Assembly (NCBI RefSeq): GCF_018638295.1 | Contig: NZ_JABTTS010000013.1 | Span: 1-64,000, forward strand | Length of the DNA: 64,000 nucleotides | From: Streptomyces sp. CHD11 | GTDB lineage: Bacteria; Actinomycetota; Actinomycetes; Streptomycetales; Streptomycetaceae | Direction of reading: 5' to 3' | Shown: one piece after another, positions 8,373 to 15,622 of the stretch | Position numbering within the stretch: position 1 is the first letter of the stretch | Layout: each line of letters begins with the position of its first letter | Notes under the pieces: generated by a model | What the model was told of the DNA's origin: nothing | The model's input: only the letters and a program-made list of their open reading frames with translations | The model's database searches: none | Translations under genes and position numbers: made by a program

Positions 8373-8859
8373 GAGAACTCCTCATCACTGCCAATGAGTC
8401 GACTGCGAGCGCACAATATCCCGGCTTCAAGTCGCTCCGCCCACCGCGCGGTAATCCAACTCGCAGAACGCGGTTACCGGATAATTACCGGCCGCGGTCG
8501 AATCGTGTAAAACTGCTCATCCCCAGTCATCTCCGTTTGCGACAGGGAGGTTACTCGTTGTCGGTCCCTGCCGTGCCGTGCCGTGACGAGTTACCATCCC
8601 TGCGTTCTCGTCAGTCGCGTCCATCAATGCTCCACCGGGACCGCCGTGCCCTGACGTCGGCAATATCGCAGTCACGGCATCTTCTGCCGCCGGGCGTGAA
8701 ATCACCAGATCCCGCTGAATACCCCAGCCGGCGAACGCCCGTGGGCCCTTCGAACTCGTCGCACGAGCGCGGGTCCGCACATGGGAATCATCGACGAGAA
8801 CCTGTACTCGCTCATGGTCGTCAAGACCGTGGTGACAACGACGACGGCAAGGAGATGGG
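8373..8859. other. Divergent promoter region between acyltransferase and KAS III genes
   Basis: About 490 bases. It holds the 44-bp regulatory element at 8448-8491 pointing right, an AAACTG block 18 bases later, and the RBS/start block GGAGGTTACTCGTTGTC that closely matches the one in front of PucR. A possible small coupled ORF follows (separate entry). Confidence 0.55.
8448..8491 (+). promoter_or_regulatory. 44-bp regulatory element, second copy: GCGGTAA - N19 - TTACCGG - N4 - TTACCGG
   Basis: GCGGTAA at 8448-8454, then 19 bases, TTACCGG at 8474-8480, ATAA, TTACCGG at 8485-8491. The architecture and total length match the element at 2994-3037 although the spacer bases differ. This copy points toward the KAS III unit. 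It suggests that the PucR-PKS operon and the KAS III unit are activated by the same regulator. Confidence 0.6.
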
Positions 8860-8863
8860 ATGA
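8558..8863 (+). CDS. Possible small leader ORF overlapping the KAS III start
   Basis: A TTG at 8558 sits behind GGAGG at the spacing seen for PucR, and the frame stays open for 101 codons until a TGA that overlaps the KAS III ATG (ATGA). The position and coupling look real. The protein (Ser/Arg/His-rich, no fold) does not, so it may be a decayed gene or a leader read only for coupling. Confidence 0.25.
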   Translation: MSVPAVPCRDELPSLRSRQSRPSMLHRDRRALTSAISQSRHLLPPGVKSPDPAEYPSRRTPVGPSNSSHERGSAHGNHRREPVLAHGRQDRGDNDDGKEMG

Positions 8864-9954
8864 ATCACCGAGATGACTGCCGGTGCGGGTGCGCCCTCGC
8901 ATCCTGGGCGGTGGGCGATCCCTCGGACGAGGTGGCTCCGAGCGCGACGTCGACGCCCCTCTTCTACCGGGACGCGAGCCGTGGAACAGCGGCCAATGGA
9001 ATTCTGGGCTGCGGTGCGTACTTGCCCGAACGGGTGGTCGACAATGAAGAGGCCGGCGCCTCGGCCGGAGTGACCGGGGAATGGATAGCGGCCAGGACCG
9101 GTATTCTCGCCCGGCGGTACGCGCATCCGGACCAGGCCGCGTCCGATCTCGCGGAACAGGCCGCACACGACGCGCTGGAGGACGCCGGCCTGCGGGCCGA
9201 CCAGCTCTCCCTGATCATCGTGGCCACCTCCACACCCGACTCGCCCCAGCCGCCGACAGCATGTCTGCTGCAGGACAGGATCGGAGCGCTGCACGCCGCG
9301 GCCTTCGACGTCAACGCCGTCTGCAGCGGCTTCGTCTACGCGGTGGAGGCGGCCTGCCGCATGGTGCCGCCCGGAGAGTTCGCGCTGGTCGTGGGCGTGG
9401 ACCTCTACTCCCGGATCATAGACCCGGCCGACCGGCGCACCGTTTCCCTGTTCGGTGACGGCGCCGGAGCGGTGGTCATCGGTCCCGTGCCGGAGGGCCG
9501 GGGGGTCATCGCCACACAACTGACCAGCCATGGCGACCAGCACGACCTGATCAAGGTGCCGGCGGGAGGCAGCCGCATCCCCGCGTCCAAGGAGTCCCTC
9601 CAAGAAGGACTGCACTACTTCACCATGAACGGCTACGGAGTGCGGATGTTCGTCAGGGACAGGCTGCCGGGCGAGGTGCACCGCCTGCTGGCGAACGCCG
9701 GGGTCGGGCAGGCGGCGGTACGCCACTTCATCCCGCACCAGGCGAACGGCCGGATGATCGACGAACTGCTGCCCGAGCTGGATCTGTCCCGTGCCGTCGT
9801 CCACCGTACGCTGGACCGCTACGGCAACACCGGTGCGGCGTCCCTCCCGGTGACACTGGCCGCCACGCGCGGGGAGATCGCCCAGGGCGATCTCGTCCTG
9901 CTCGCCGGCTTCGGCGGGGGCATGAGCACAGGGCTCATGCTGCTGCGGTGGTGA
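8860..9954 (+). CDS. 3-oxoacyl-ACP synthase III (KAS III/FabH-like)
   Basis: 364 residues. The catalytic triad is visible: Cys in DVNAVCSGF, His in FIPHQANGRM and Asn in GNTGAASLP. The C-terminal GFGGGMS glycine turn is present. KAS III enzymes condense or transfer an acyl-CoA onto a carrier protein, usually as a starter step or an acyl transfer in polyketide pathways. An unusual 45-residue N-terminal extension contains a CRCGC cluster. AAGGAG directly before the ATG at 8860 supports this long start. It probably acts with the discrete acyltransferase next door. Confidence 0.92.
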   Translation: MNHRDDCRCGCALASWAVGDPSDEVAPSATSTPLFYRDASRGTAANGILGCGAYLPERVVDNEEAGASAGVTGEWIAARTGILARRYAHPDQAASDLAEQAAHDALEDAGLRADQLSLIIVATSTPDSPQPPTACLLQDRIGALHAAAFDVNAVCSGFVYAVEAACRMVPPGEFALVVGVDLYSRIIDPADRRTVSLFGDGAGAVVIGPVPEGRGVIATQLTSHGDQHDLIKVPAGGSRIPASKESLQEGLHYFTMNGYGVRMFVRDRLPGEVHRLLANAGVGQAAVRHFIPHQANGRMIDELLPELDLSRAVVHRTLDRYGNTGAASLPVTLAATRGEIAQGDLVLLAGFGGGMSTGLMLLRW

Positions 9955-10321
9955 CCGGCCGCAGGGAAGCAGTCGCCGCCGCACCCGATGCCGCAGTCCG
10001 CGTCGCCCGGAGGCCATGACGGGGAAGGAGGCCCCCCGACGCCAGGGCCGGGAAGGAACACGGGCCGGCAGGATCCGCTGCCGACGCCGTCGTGGGCAGC
10101 CCGGCCCGGACCGTGCGACCTGCCCACGACCCGCTCCCCGACATGCGGCGGTCACGTGCGGGGCGCGTGGACACGTCCGGTCCGTTGCCGTGTCCGTAGG
10201 TGCGGAAGCCGGCGTGGAGCGGTGAGTGAGATGAAGCCCCCGCCCTCCCGTGCCGCTGCGACACCTGCCCGCCGAGGACACCTGCGTAGTCAGCCATCCG
10301 GAGAGCTGACCGGGGCGCGAC
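9955..10321. other. Intergenic region, no gene recognised
   Basis: About 365 bases after the KAS III stop. Short open frames exist in all phases but none shows a family motif or a good RBS. It leads into the broken integrase and may be the old boundary between the polyketide cluster and a lost mobile element. Confidence 0.4.
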
Positions 10322-10704
10322 CGCACGGTGGTGGAGAAGGACACCAAGAGCATGGCGGGCGAACGCGTGCCGCCGCTCCCGGGGCTCGTGCGTGAGGCGC
10401 TGAAGGCGTTCACGGCGCAGCGGGCGAAGGTCGTGGACGAACTGGGGCCCCGCTGAACGGTCGGCAGCTCCGGGTGCGGGCCTGCAAGGTCATGGACGAG
10501 AACGGCCTTCGCAGGCTCCGTCTGTACGATGCTCGGGCGTTGTGCTTGACCTTCCTGGCGAACAACGGAGTGCCGGATCACCTGCTCGCCATGCGGGCCG
10601 GGCACACCAACGTGAAGACAACGAAGAAGTGGTACGTGAAGCCGGACGTGGCGGACCTGCTTCCAGCGGCGGAGGCATGGGGAGGTCTCGCAGGGGGCGT
10701 GTGA
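10322..10704 (+). pseudogene. Broken tyrosine-recombinase integrase, C-terminal half in two frames
   Basis: The first piece (10322-10456) reads RTVVEKDTKSMAGERVPPLP and continues LVREALKAF up to a stop, typical of the core before the catalytic domain of Streptomyces integrases. The second piece (10474-10704), in another frame, reads RLYDARALCLTFLANN and then HLLAMRAGHTNVKTTKKWYV, with the R, HxxR-like and Tyr positions of the catalytic region. The N-terminal arm-binding part is absent. It is a decayed integrase, without a matching att site that I can see. Confidence 0.8.
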
Positions 10705-10733
10705 CAGATCGTGACAGACGAAGGTGTGAACCC

Positions 10734-12041
10734 GTGAGCGAGACCAAGATCAGTACGCTGCAATACCGCTTTGACGGGCCAGAAGACGCCCCGGTCCTGA
10801 TCTTGGGGCCGTCCCTCGGTACCACATGGCACATGTGGGACCGGCAGGTGCCCGAACTGATGAAGCAGTGGCGTGTGTTCCGGTTCGACATGCCGGGACA
10901 CGGGGGCGCCCCCGCGCATCCCGCGGGCTCGGTCGCCGATCTCACCGCGCGGCTGCTCGCCACCCTCGACGGTCTCGGGGTGCAGCGCTTCGGGTACGCG
11001 GGCTGCGCGCTCGGCGGCGCCGTCGGCATCGAGCTGGCGCTGCGCCGTCCCGAGCGGCTCGCGTCGCTCGCGGTGATCGCCGCCTCGCCCCGCTTCGGCA
11101 CGGCGGACGAGTTCCGCCGGCGCGGGGTGGTCGTACGGACGAACGGGCTCGATCCCGTGGCCCGCTCCGCGCCCGAGCGCTGGTTCACCGGCGGATTCGC
11201 CGCCGCCCAGCCGGCGATCACCGAGTGGGCCGTGCAGATGGTGCGCACCACCGACCCCGGGTGCTACATCGCCGCCTGTGAGGCACTCGCCTCGTTCGAC
11301 GTGCGCGCCGAACTGGGCAGCGTCGGTGTGCCGACCCTGGTGCTGGTCGGCTCCGACGACCAGGTCACCGGCCCCGCCGAGGCCCGCACCCTGGTCGCCG
11401 GTGTCCCGGACGCCCGGCTCGCCGTCGTGCCCGGCGCCTCCCACCTGGTGCCCGTCGAGCAGCCGGCCGCCGTCACCGACCTGCTGGTACGGCACTTCTC
11501 CACCGCCTGGCAGCCCGCCTTCGACTCCGCCACCGGCCACACCGCGCTGCCCGCGGCGGCCCTGGAGGGCCGGCCGGCCCCCGTCGCCACCCCGGCGCCG
11601 TCCGCCCCCATGGCCGAGATCGCCCCGGCCCCGGTGCAGCAGCAGACGCCGGGGGGCCGGGCCGATCCCTACGACACCGGGCTCAAGGTCCGCCGGGACG
11701 TGCTGGGCGACGCGCACGTCGACCGGGTCCTGGCGGGGACCGACGAGTTCTCCGGCGACTTCCAGGAGCTGCTCACCCGGTATGCCTGGGGCGAGGTCTG
11801 GGACCGGCCCGGGCTCGACCGGCGCACCCGCAGCTGTGTCGCGCTGACCGCCCTCGTCGCCGGCGGCCATGTGGAGGAGCTGCCCGTTCACATCCGGGCG
11901 GCGCTGCGCAACGGGCTCACGCCGGCCGAGATCAAGGAGGTGCTGCTCCAGACGGCCGTCTACTGCGGCGTTCCGGCGGCGAACCGGGCCTTCCGGGTGG
12001 CGCAGCAGGTCGTCCGCGAGGAGACCACACCCCAGGAGTGA
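10734..12041 (+). CDS. pcaL: Fused 3-oxoadipate enol-lactonase / 4-carboxymuconolactone decarboxylase (PcaL type)
   Basis: 435 residues. Residues 1-265 are a PcaD-type alpha/beta hydrolase; 315-430 are a PcaC-type decarboxylase (DTGLKVRRDVLGDAHVDR, ELLTRYAWGEVW, HIRAALRNGLT, LQTAVYCGVPAANRAF). A Pro/Ala linker joins them. The fusion carries out two consecutive steps of the beta-ketoadipate pathway. At the nucleophile elbow the sequence is GCALGG, so the expected Ser of GxSxG is Ala92, although the Asp (GSDDQ) and His (GASHL) are present. The GTG at 10734 has GAAGG upstream. The other pca genes are not adjacent in this window. Confidence 0.88.
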   Translation: MSETKISTLQYRFDGPEDAPVLILGPSLGTTWHMWDRQVPELMKQWRVFRFDMPGHGGAPAHPAGSVADLTARLLATLDGLGVQRFGYAGCALGGAVGIELALRRPERLASLAVIAASPRFGTADEFRRRGVVVRTNGLDPVARSAPERWFTGGFAAAQPAITEWAVQMVRTTDPGCYIAACEALASFDVRAELGSVGVPTLVLVGSDDQVTGPAEARTLVAGVPDARLAVVPGASHLVPVEQPAAVTDLLVRHFSTAWQPAFDSATGHTALPAAALEGRPAPVATPAPSAPMAEIAPAPVQQQTPGGRADPYDTGLKVRRDVLGDAHVDRVLAGTDEFSGDFQELLTRYAWGEVWDRPGLDRRTRSCVALTALVAGGHVEELPVHIRAALRNGLTPAEIKEVLLQTAVYCGVPAANRAFRVAQQVVREETTPQE

Positions 12042-12088
12042 GCCGGGAGCGCTCCGCGCGGGCGTGTACGCGGGGGCACGATGGAACC

Positions 12089-12724
12089 ATGAAGCTCACG
12101 AAGAAGTCGCACTCCTGCGTCCGGCTGGAGAAGAACGGTCATGTCCTCGTCCTGGACCCCGGCGGGTTCAGCGAGGAGGACGCCGCCCTCGGCGCGGACG
12201 CCGTCCTGGTCACGCACGAGCACCCCGACCACTTCGACGAGGGCCGGCTGCGCGCGGCGATGGAAGCGAATCCGGCGGCCGGGATCTGGACGCTGAAGTC
12301 CGTCGCGGACCGGATCTCGGCCGCCTTCCCGGGCCGCGTGCACACCGTCGGCCACGGCGACGCCTTCACGGCGGCCGGTTTCGACATCCAGGTCCACGGC
12401 GAGCTGCACGCGGTGATCCACCCGGACATCCCGCGCGTCACCAACGTCGGCTACCTCGTCGACGGCGGAAAGCTCTTCCACCCCGGCGACGCGCTCACCG
12501 TCCCCGATCACCCGGTCGAGACGCTGATGCTGCCGGTCATGGCGCCCTGGAACAAGATCTCCGAGGTCATCGACTACCTCCGCGAGGTGCGTCCGCGGCG
12601 CGCCTACGACATCCACGACGCCCTGCTCACCGACCTGGCCCGGCCGGTCTACGACCGCCAGATCGGCGCCCTCGGCGGCGCGGAACACCTGCGGCTCGCA
12701 CCCGGCGGCGCGGCCGAGCTGTGA
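12089..12724 (+). CDS. MBL-fold metal-dependent hydrolase
   Basis: 211 residues with the metallo-beta-lactamase fold motif THEHPDHF (HxHxDH) near residue 43, followed by GHGDAF, HPDIPRVTNVGY and GGKLFHPGDAL. It resembles the UlaG/RomA-like branch of small cytosolic MBL hydrolases. The substrate is unknown. The ATG at 12089 begins MKLTKKSHSCVRL, the usual start of this group. It lies 47 bases after pcaL and is probably independent of it. Confidence 0.88.
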   Translation: MKLTKKSHSCVRLEKNGHVLVLDPGGFSEEDAALGADAVLVTHEHPDHFDEGRLRAAMEANPAAGIWTLKSVADRISAAFPGRVHTVGHGDAFTAAGFDIQVHGELHAVIHPDIPRVTNVGYLVDGGKLFHPGDALTVPDHPVETLMLPVMAPWNKISEVIDYLREVRPRRAYDIHDALLTDLARPVYDRQIGALGGAEHLRLAPGGAAEL

Positions 12725-12811
12725 GGCCGGCGGGGCGCGCCGGTGGGCCGCGGGAGGAGGGCGACGGGCCGCGGGAAGGCGTTGTCGGACCCTGCGGGTA
12801 GGTTGTGGGAC

Positions 12812-13591
12812 ATGCGCATCGCGACCTGGAACGTGAACTCGATCACCGCCCGCCTGCCGAGGCTCCTGGCCTGGCTGGAGAGCAGCGGCACGGACGTGCT
12901 GTGCCTCCAGGAGGCCAAGGTCGCCGAGGAGAAGTTCCCGGTGGAGGAGCTGCGCGAACTGGGCTACGAGTCGGCGGTGCACGCGACCGGCCGGTGGAAC
13001 GGTGTGGCGGTGCTCTCGAAAGCCGGCCTGGCGGACGTCGTCAAGGGTCTGCCGGGCGATCCCGGCTACGACGGTTCGGTGGAGCCCCGCGCCATCTCCG
13101 CGACCTGTGGCCCGGTCCGCGTCTGGTCGGTGTACGTGCCGAACGGGCGGGAGGTCGACCACCCGCACTTCGCCTACAAACTCCAGTGGTTCGAGGCGCT
13201 GAAGGCCGCCGTGGCCGGTGACGCGGCGGGCGGCCGCCCGTTCGCGGTGCTGGGCGACTACAACGTGGCACCGACCGACGACGACGTGTACGACCGGGCC
13301 GCCTTCGAGGGCTCCACCCACGTCACCCCCGCCGAGCGTGCCGCTCTCGCCTCCCTGCGCGAGGCCGGCCTGTCGGACATCGTCCCGCGTCCGCTCAAGT
13401 ACGAGCACCCGTTCACGTACTGGGACTACCGCCAGCTGTGCTTCCCCAAGAACCGGGGGATGCGCATCGACCTGGTGTACGGCAACGCGCCGTTCGCGAA
13501 GGCGGTCGAGGACTCCTACGTCGACCGCGAGGAGCGCAAGGGCAAGGGCGCCTCGGACCACGCTCCGGTCGTGGTGGACCTCGACGTGTAG
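12812..13591 (+). CDS. xthA: Exodeoxyribonuclease III (AP endonuclease)
   Basis: 259 residues of the endonuclease/exonuclease/phosphatase fold. Key motifs are TWNVNSI (start), LQEAK (metal Glu), YVPNGREV, LGDYNVAP, RIDLVYGN and GASDHAPVV. It repairs abasic sites and degrades 3' ends in base excision repair. The length and motif order match XthA. The ATG at 12812 begins MRIATWNVNSI, the normal start. Confidence 0.95.
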   Translation: MRIATWNVNSITARLPRLLAWLESSGTDVLCLQEAKVAEEKFPVEELRELGYESAVHATGRWNGVAVLSKAGLADVVKGLPGDPGYDGSVEPRAISATCGPVRVWSVYVPNGREVDHPHFAYKLQWFEALKAAVAGDAAGGRPFAVLGDYNVAPTDDDVYDRAAFEGSTHVTPAERAALASLREAGLSDIVPRPLKYEHPFTYWDYRQLCFPKNRGMRIDLVYGNAPFAKAVEDSYVDREERKGKGASDHAPVVVDLDV

Positions 13592-13674
13592 ACGTCCGTC
13601 GGGGTGCCGCCGGCCGTCGGCCGACCCCCGCGCGCCTGTGGTGCCCGGGGCGATACGAATGACAGGCTGTCGGT

Positions 13675-14082
13675 ATGAAGATCCCTTTCCTGGGCAGCCG
13701 ACGCCGCAAGGGCCGGCTGCCCGACCCCGAGGGCATCGCCGAACTCCTGGCCGAGTGTGAACTGTTGCGCTCCCAGGCGTACCGGGCGGGGGTCCGACTC
13801 GACGACTCCCCGGCCTCGTTGGCGGCACTGGACCAGCTGGTACCGGGCTGGCGGGACGACGAGGAGGCGTCGGACTGGCTGGGCAACGACGCGGGACTGT
13901 ATCTGGGCACCGTCATCGTGCGTACCGTCGCGGGAGCCGCGTGGGAGATCCGCTCCGACGGGCAGCCGGTCGTACGGCTTGCATCCGGCCGGGAGTTCGA
14001 CGTCGTGGACTCGGGACACGAGTGGGCGGCCAGCGGGGCGCCCGAGCTCTCCCAGTTGTACGCGGAGGTCGCGGAGGCGTGA
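13675..14082 (+). CDS. DUF6278-family protein
   Basis: A 135-residue soluble protein starting MKIPFLGSRRRKGRLPDP, with conserved-looking blocks LLAECELLRSQA, GNDAGLYLGTVIVRTV, VRLASGREFDVVD and LSQLYAEV. I recognise this as the small DUF6278 family of Streptomyces; the function is unknown. It is a single gene with no obvious partners. Confidence 0.7.
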   Translation: MKIPFLGSRRRKGRLPDPEGIAELLAECELLRSQAYRAGVRLDDSPASLAALDQLVPGWRDDEEASDWLGNDAGLYLGTVIVRTVAGAAWEIRSDGQPVVRLASGREFDVVDSGHEWAASGAPELSQLYAEVAEA

Positions 14083-14226
14083 ATCCCGGACCGGCCGCCT
14101 CGCCCCTCCCCACCACCCGGTGTAAATACGGCTAATGCCCGGAAAGTGCGTGTCGCGTGCGTCCGGTGATCCCGCCTGGATACGTTGCGGCGACCACCGC
14201 ACGGCTGAGAACGGACAAGGGTGGGT

Positions 14227-14379
14227 ATGACCGTCGAACCGCTGGACGAACCGCGAGAAGGCGCTGCGTACTTCGGGGACCGGGAGGCGCTGAGGAACAT
14301 CGCCCTGACCATGGGCGGCGCGCCGGCCCGGCTGCCACGCGCCGATGCCGACGAAGAATCCCCCGCACTGAGCGGGTGA
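14227..14379 (+). CDS. Small hypothetical protein (50 aa)
   Basis: An ATG at 14227 gives MTVEPLDEPREGAAYFGDRE and then a short Ala/Arg-rich tail ending at a TGA at 14377-14379. No family is recognised. The even, acidic composition looks coding, but it is short and could be a remnant. Confidence 0.3.
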   Translation: MTVEPLDEPREGAAYFGDREALRNIALTMGGAPARLPRADADEESPALSG

Positions 14380-14702
14380 CGCCGACGGGCTCGTTCGTCC
14401 GGACCTCGACTACGATGTTCCCTCCGTCCCGGTGGGAGAGGGGACTTCGCGGCAGGAGCGCGGACGCCGCCGCCGGGAGGGGCCCACCGCGGAGCTCGCC
14501 CGCGGGGGCGGCGGTCACATCGGCCAGTCCCGTCCGGCGGCAGCCGGAGATCACTGCTCGCGCGGCGAACCGACAGTACGACGGTCCGTCCGCCGACGAG
14601 GAGAAGGTCAGCTGCGCGCCGGACGGGGAGAGCCGGTGGACGTTCCGGGCCGAGGGCAGGTGTGAGGGTCCGTGCGAGGGCGAACGGGAACGCCGGCCGG
14701 GT
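14380..14702. other. Intergenic region, no gene recognised
   Basis: About 320 GC-rich bases between the 50-residue ORF and the end of the truncated minus-strand gene. Long frames are open but carry no motif. It may contain decayed sequence near the junction of the mobile element. Confidence 0.35.
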
Positions 14703-15155
14703 TCACTCCGCCCGGTGGGTCTTGCGCGGGGCGGGAGCGGGCAGCGGAGTCTGCGCCGACTTGGTCACGTCCCCGACCAGTTCGACCACATCGGGGCCGT
14801 AGGCCTGGGAGTTGATCACCTTCAGCAGCAGGACGAAGGAGTTCGACCCGTGCTTGCGGGCCAGCCGCTCGTGGTGGCGGGCGAGATAGCGGGTCGCCGC
14901 CTGGTTGGTGATCGCGCGCTGGCCGCAGAAGAGGAACACCGGCCGTGTCTCGTGCCGTTCGCCCGCGGTCAGCCGGGCCAGCAGAACGTACTCGGTGATG
15001 CCCGGGTCCATGCGGTAGCGCTCGGAGCCGATCTGGAACGCGCCCCGGTCCGGTCCCGGCTCCGGGTCGACATTGACCCGCACCCCCGGCAGCATGGCCG
15101 CCATATGGGCCACCATCCGCCGGTTCGGACGCATTCCAAGAGTCCCACCTTGAAC
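14703..15155 (-). pseudogene. C-terminal fragment of a conserved actinomycete protein, N-terminal part missing
   Basis: The frame begins without a plausible start at about 15155 (QGGTLGMRPNRRMVAHM), then continues VRVNVDPEPGPDRGAFQIGS, FLFCGQRAITNQAATRYLAR, LLLKVINSQAYGPDVVELVG to a stop at 14703. The body is well-formed coding sequence with conserved blocks, but it opens inside a structured segment and the upstream codon in frame is a stop. It looks truncated by the sequence that follows. The function is unknown. The first in-frame Met is at 15134. Confidence 0.6.
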
Positions 15156-15161
15156 TCACCT

Positions 15162-15344
15162 TCATGACAGGCGCTTGACCTGCGCATACGAAAGGCCCTC
15201 GTTGCGGCGACGGCCTTCGCAGGGAGAATGCAGGAGCCACGGGGGCCGGTAGCTGGGGTTCGGCAGGTGTACGGCCTGCACGGCGCTGGGGTGAGTGGGG
15301 TGGGTGTCGAGGGAGGGAGTCTCGTTCATGTCGGGTCTCGTCAC
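15162..15344 (-). pseudogene. N-terminal fragment of a DUF317-type gene
   Basis: A 60-codon frame whose residues 11-25 (SLDTHPTHPSAVQAV) match the start of the intact DUF317 protein encoded at 36968-38335 (RLDTHPTHPSAVQAV). After that point the sequences diverge and no DUF317 domain follows. It appears to be a leftover N-terminus from a second copy, next to the point where the upstream chromosomal gene is cut. Confidence 0.55.
15271..15312. repeat. 42-bp direct repeat, left copy
   Basis: Identical except for one base to 38265-38306. It encodes the same DUF317 N-terminal codons in both places and in the same orientation. The two copies bracket about 23 kb that contains all the defence genes. 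Confidence 0.75.
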
Positions 15345-15622
15345 TTGTCCCGGAAGAGACTAGCCAGCTTTGTGACCTGCGGCGATGGGTGGTCAGGGGG
15401 TGCTGACCTGCGGGAATGGCCTTTCGGTTGTTTCACGCTCTTGCCTGTTGATGCAGCCGAAAGTCCCAGAAAAGTCCCAGGAGACCCCAGCGTCAGCGGA
15501 TGATCTTTGCGCCTTGTATGAGTTGTGCAGACGCGTGCACTCCGGTCTTGCGACGGCTACGCGGGACGGAGGCCCGACGCAGGGGGTTTCACGCATGCAG
15601 TCAAGTGCTGCCGCACTCGTCT
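15345..15622. other. Intergenic region with short direct repeats
   Basis: About 280 bases with no gene. It contains GACCTGCGG twice (near 15373 and 15407) and a tandem AAGTCCCAG (near 15460 and 15470). Such short repeats are common near integrase and attachment regions, but no integrase is adjacent. This follows the end of the HamB-like gene. Confidence 0.35.

Noticed and set aside
8821..10605. 594-codon minus-strand frame over KAS III and the integrase remnant
   Set aside because: The plus strand carries a complete KAS III with catalytic residues; the opposite frame is low-complexity Arg/Gly/Ala sequence.
15345..15622. Short repeats as a CRISPR array
   Set aside because: Only two copies of each short repeat, no regular spacers, no cas genes anywhere in the window.
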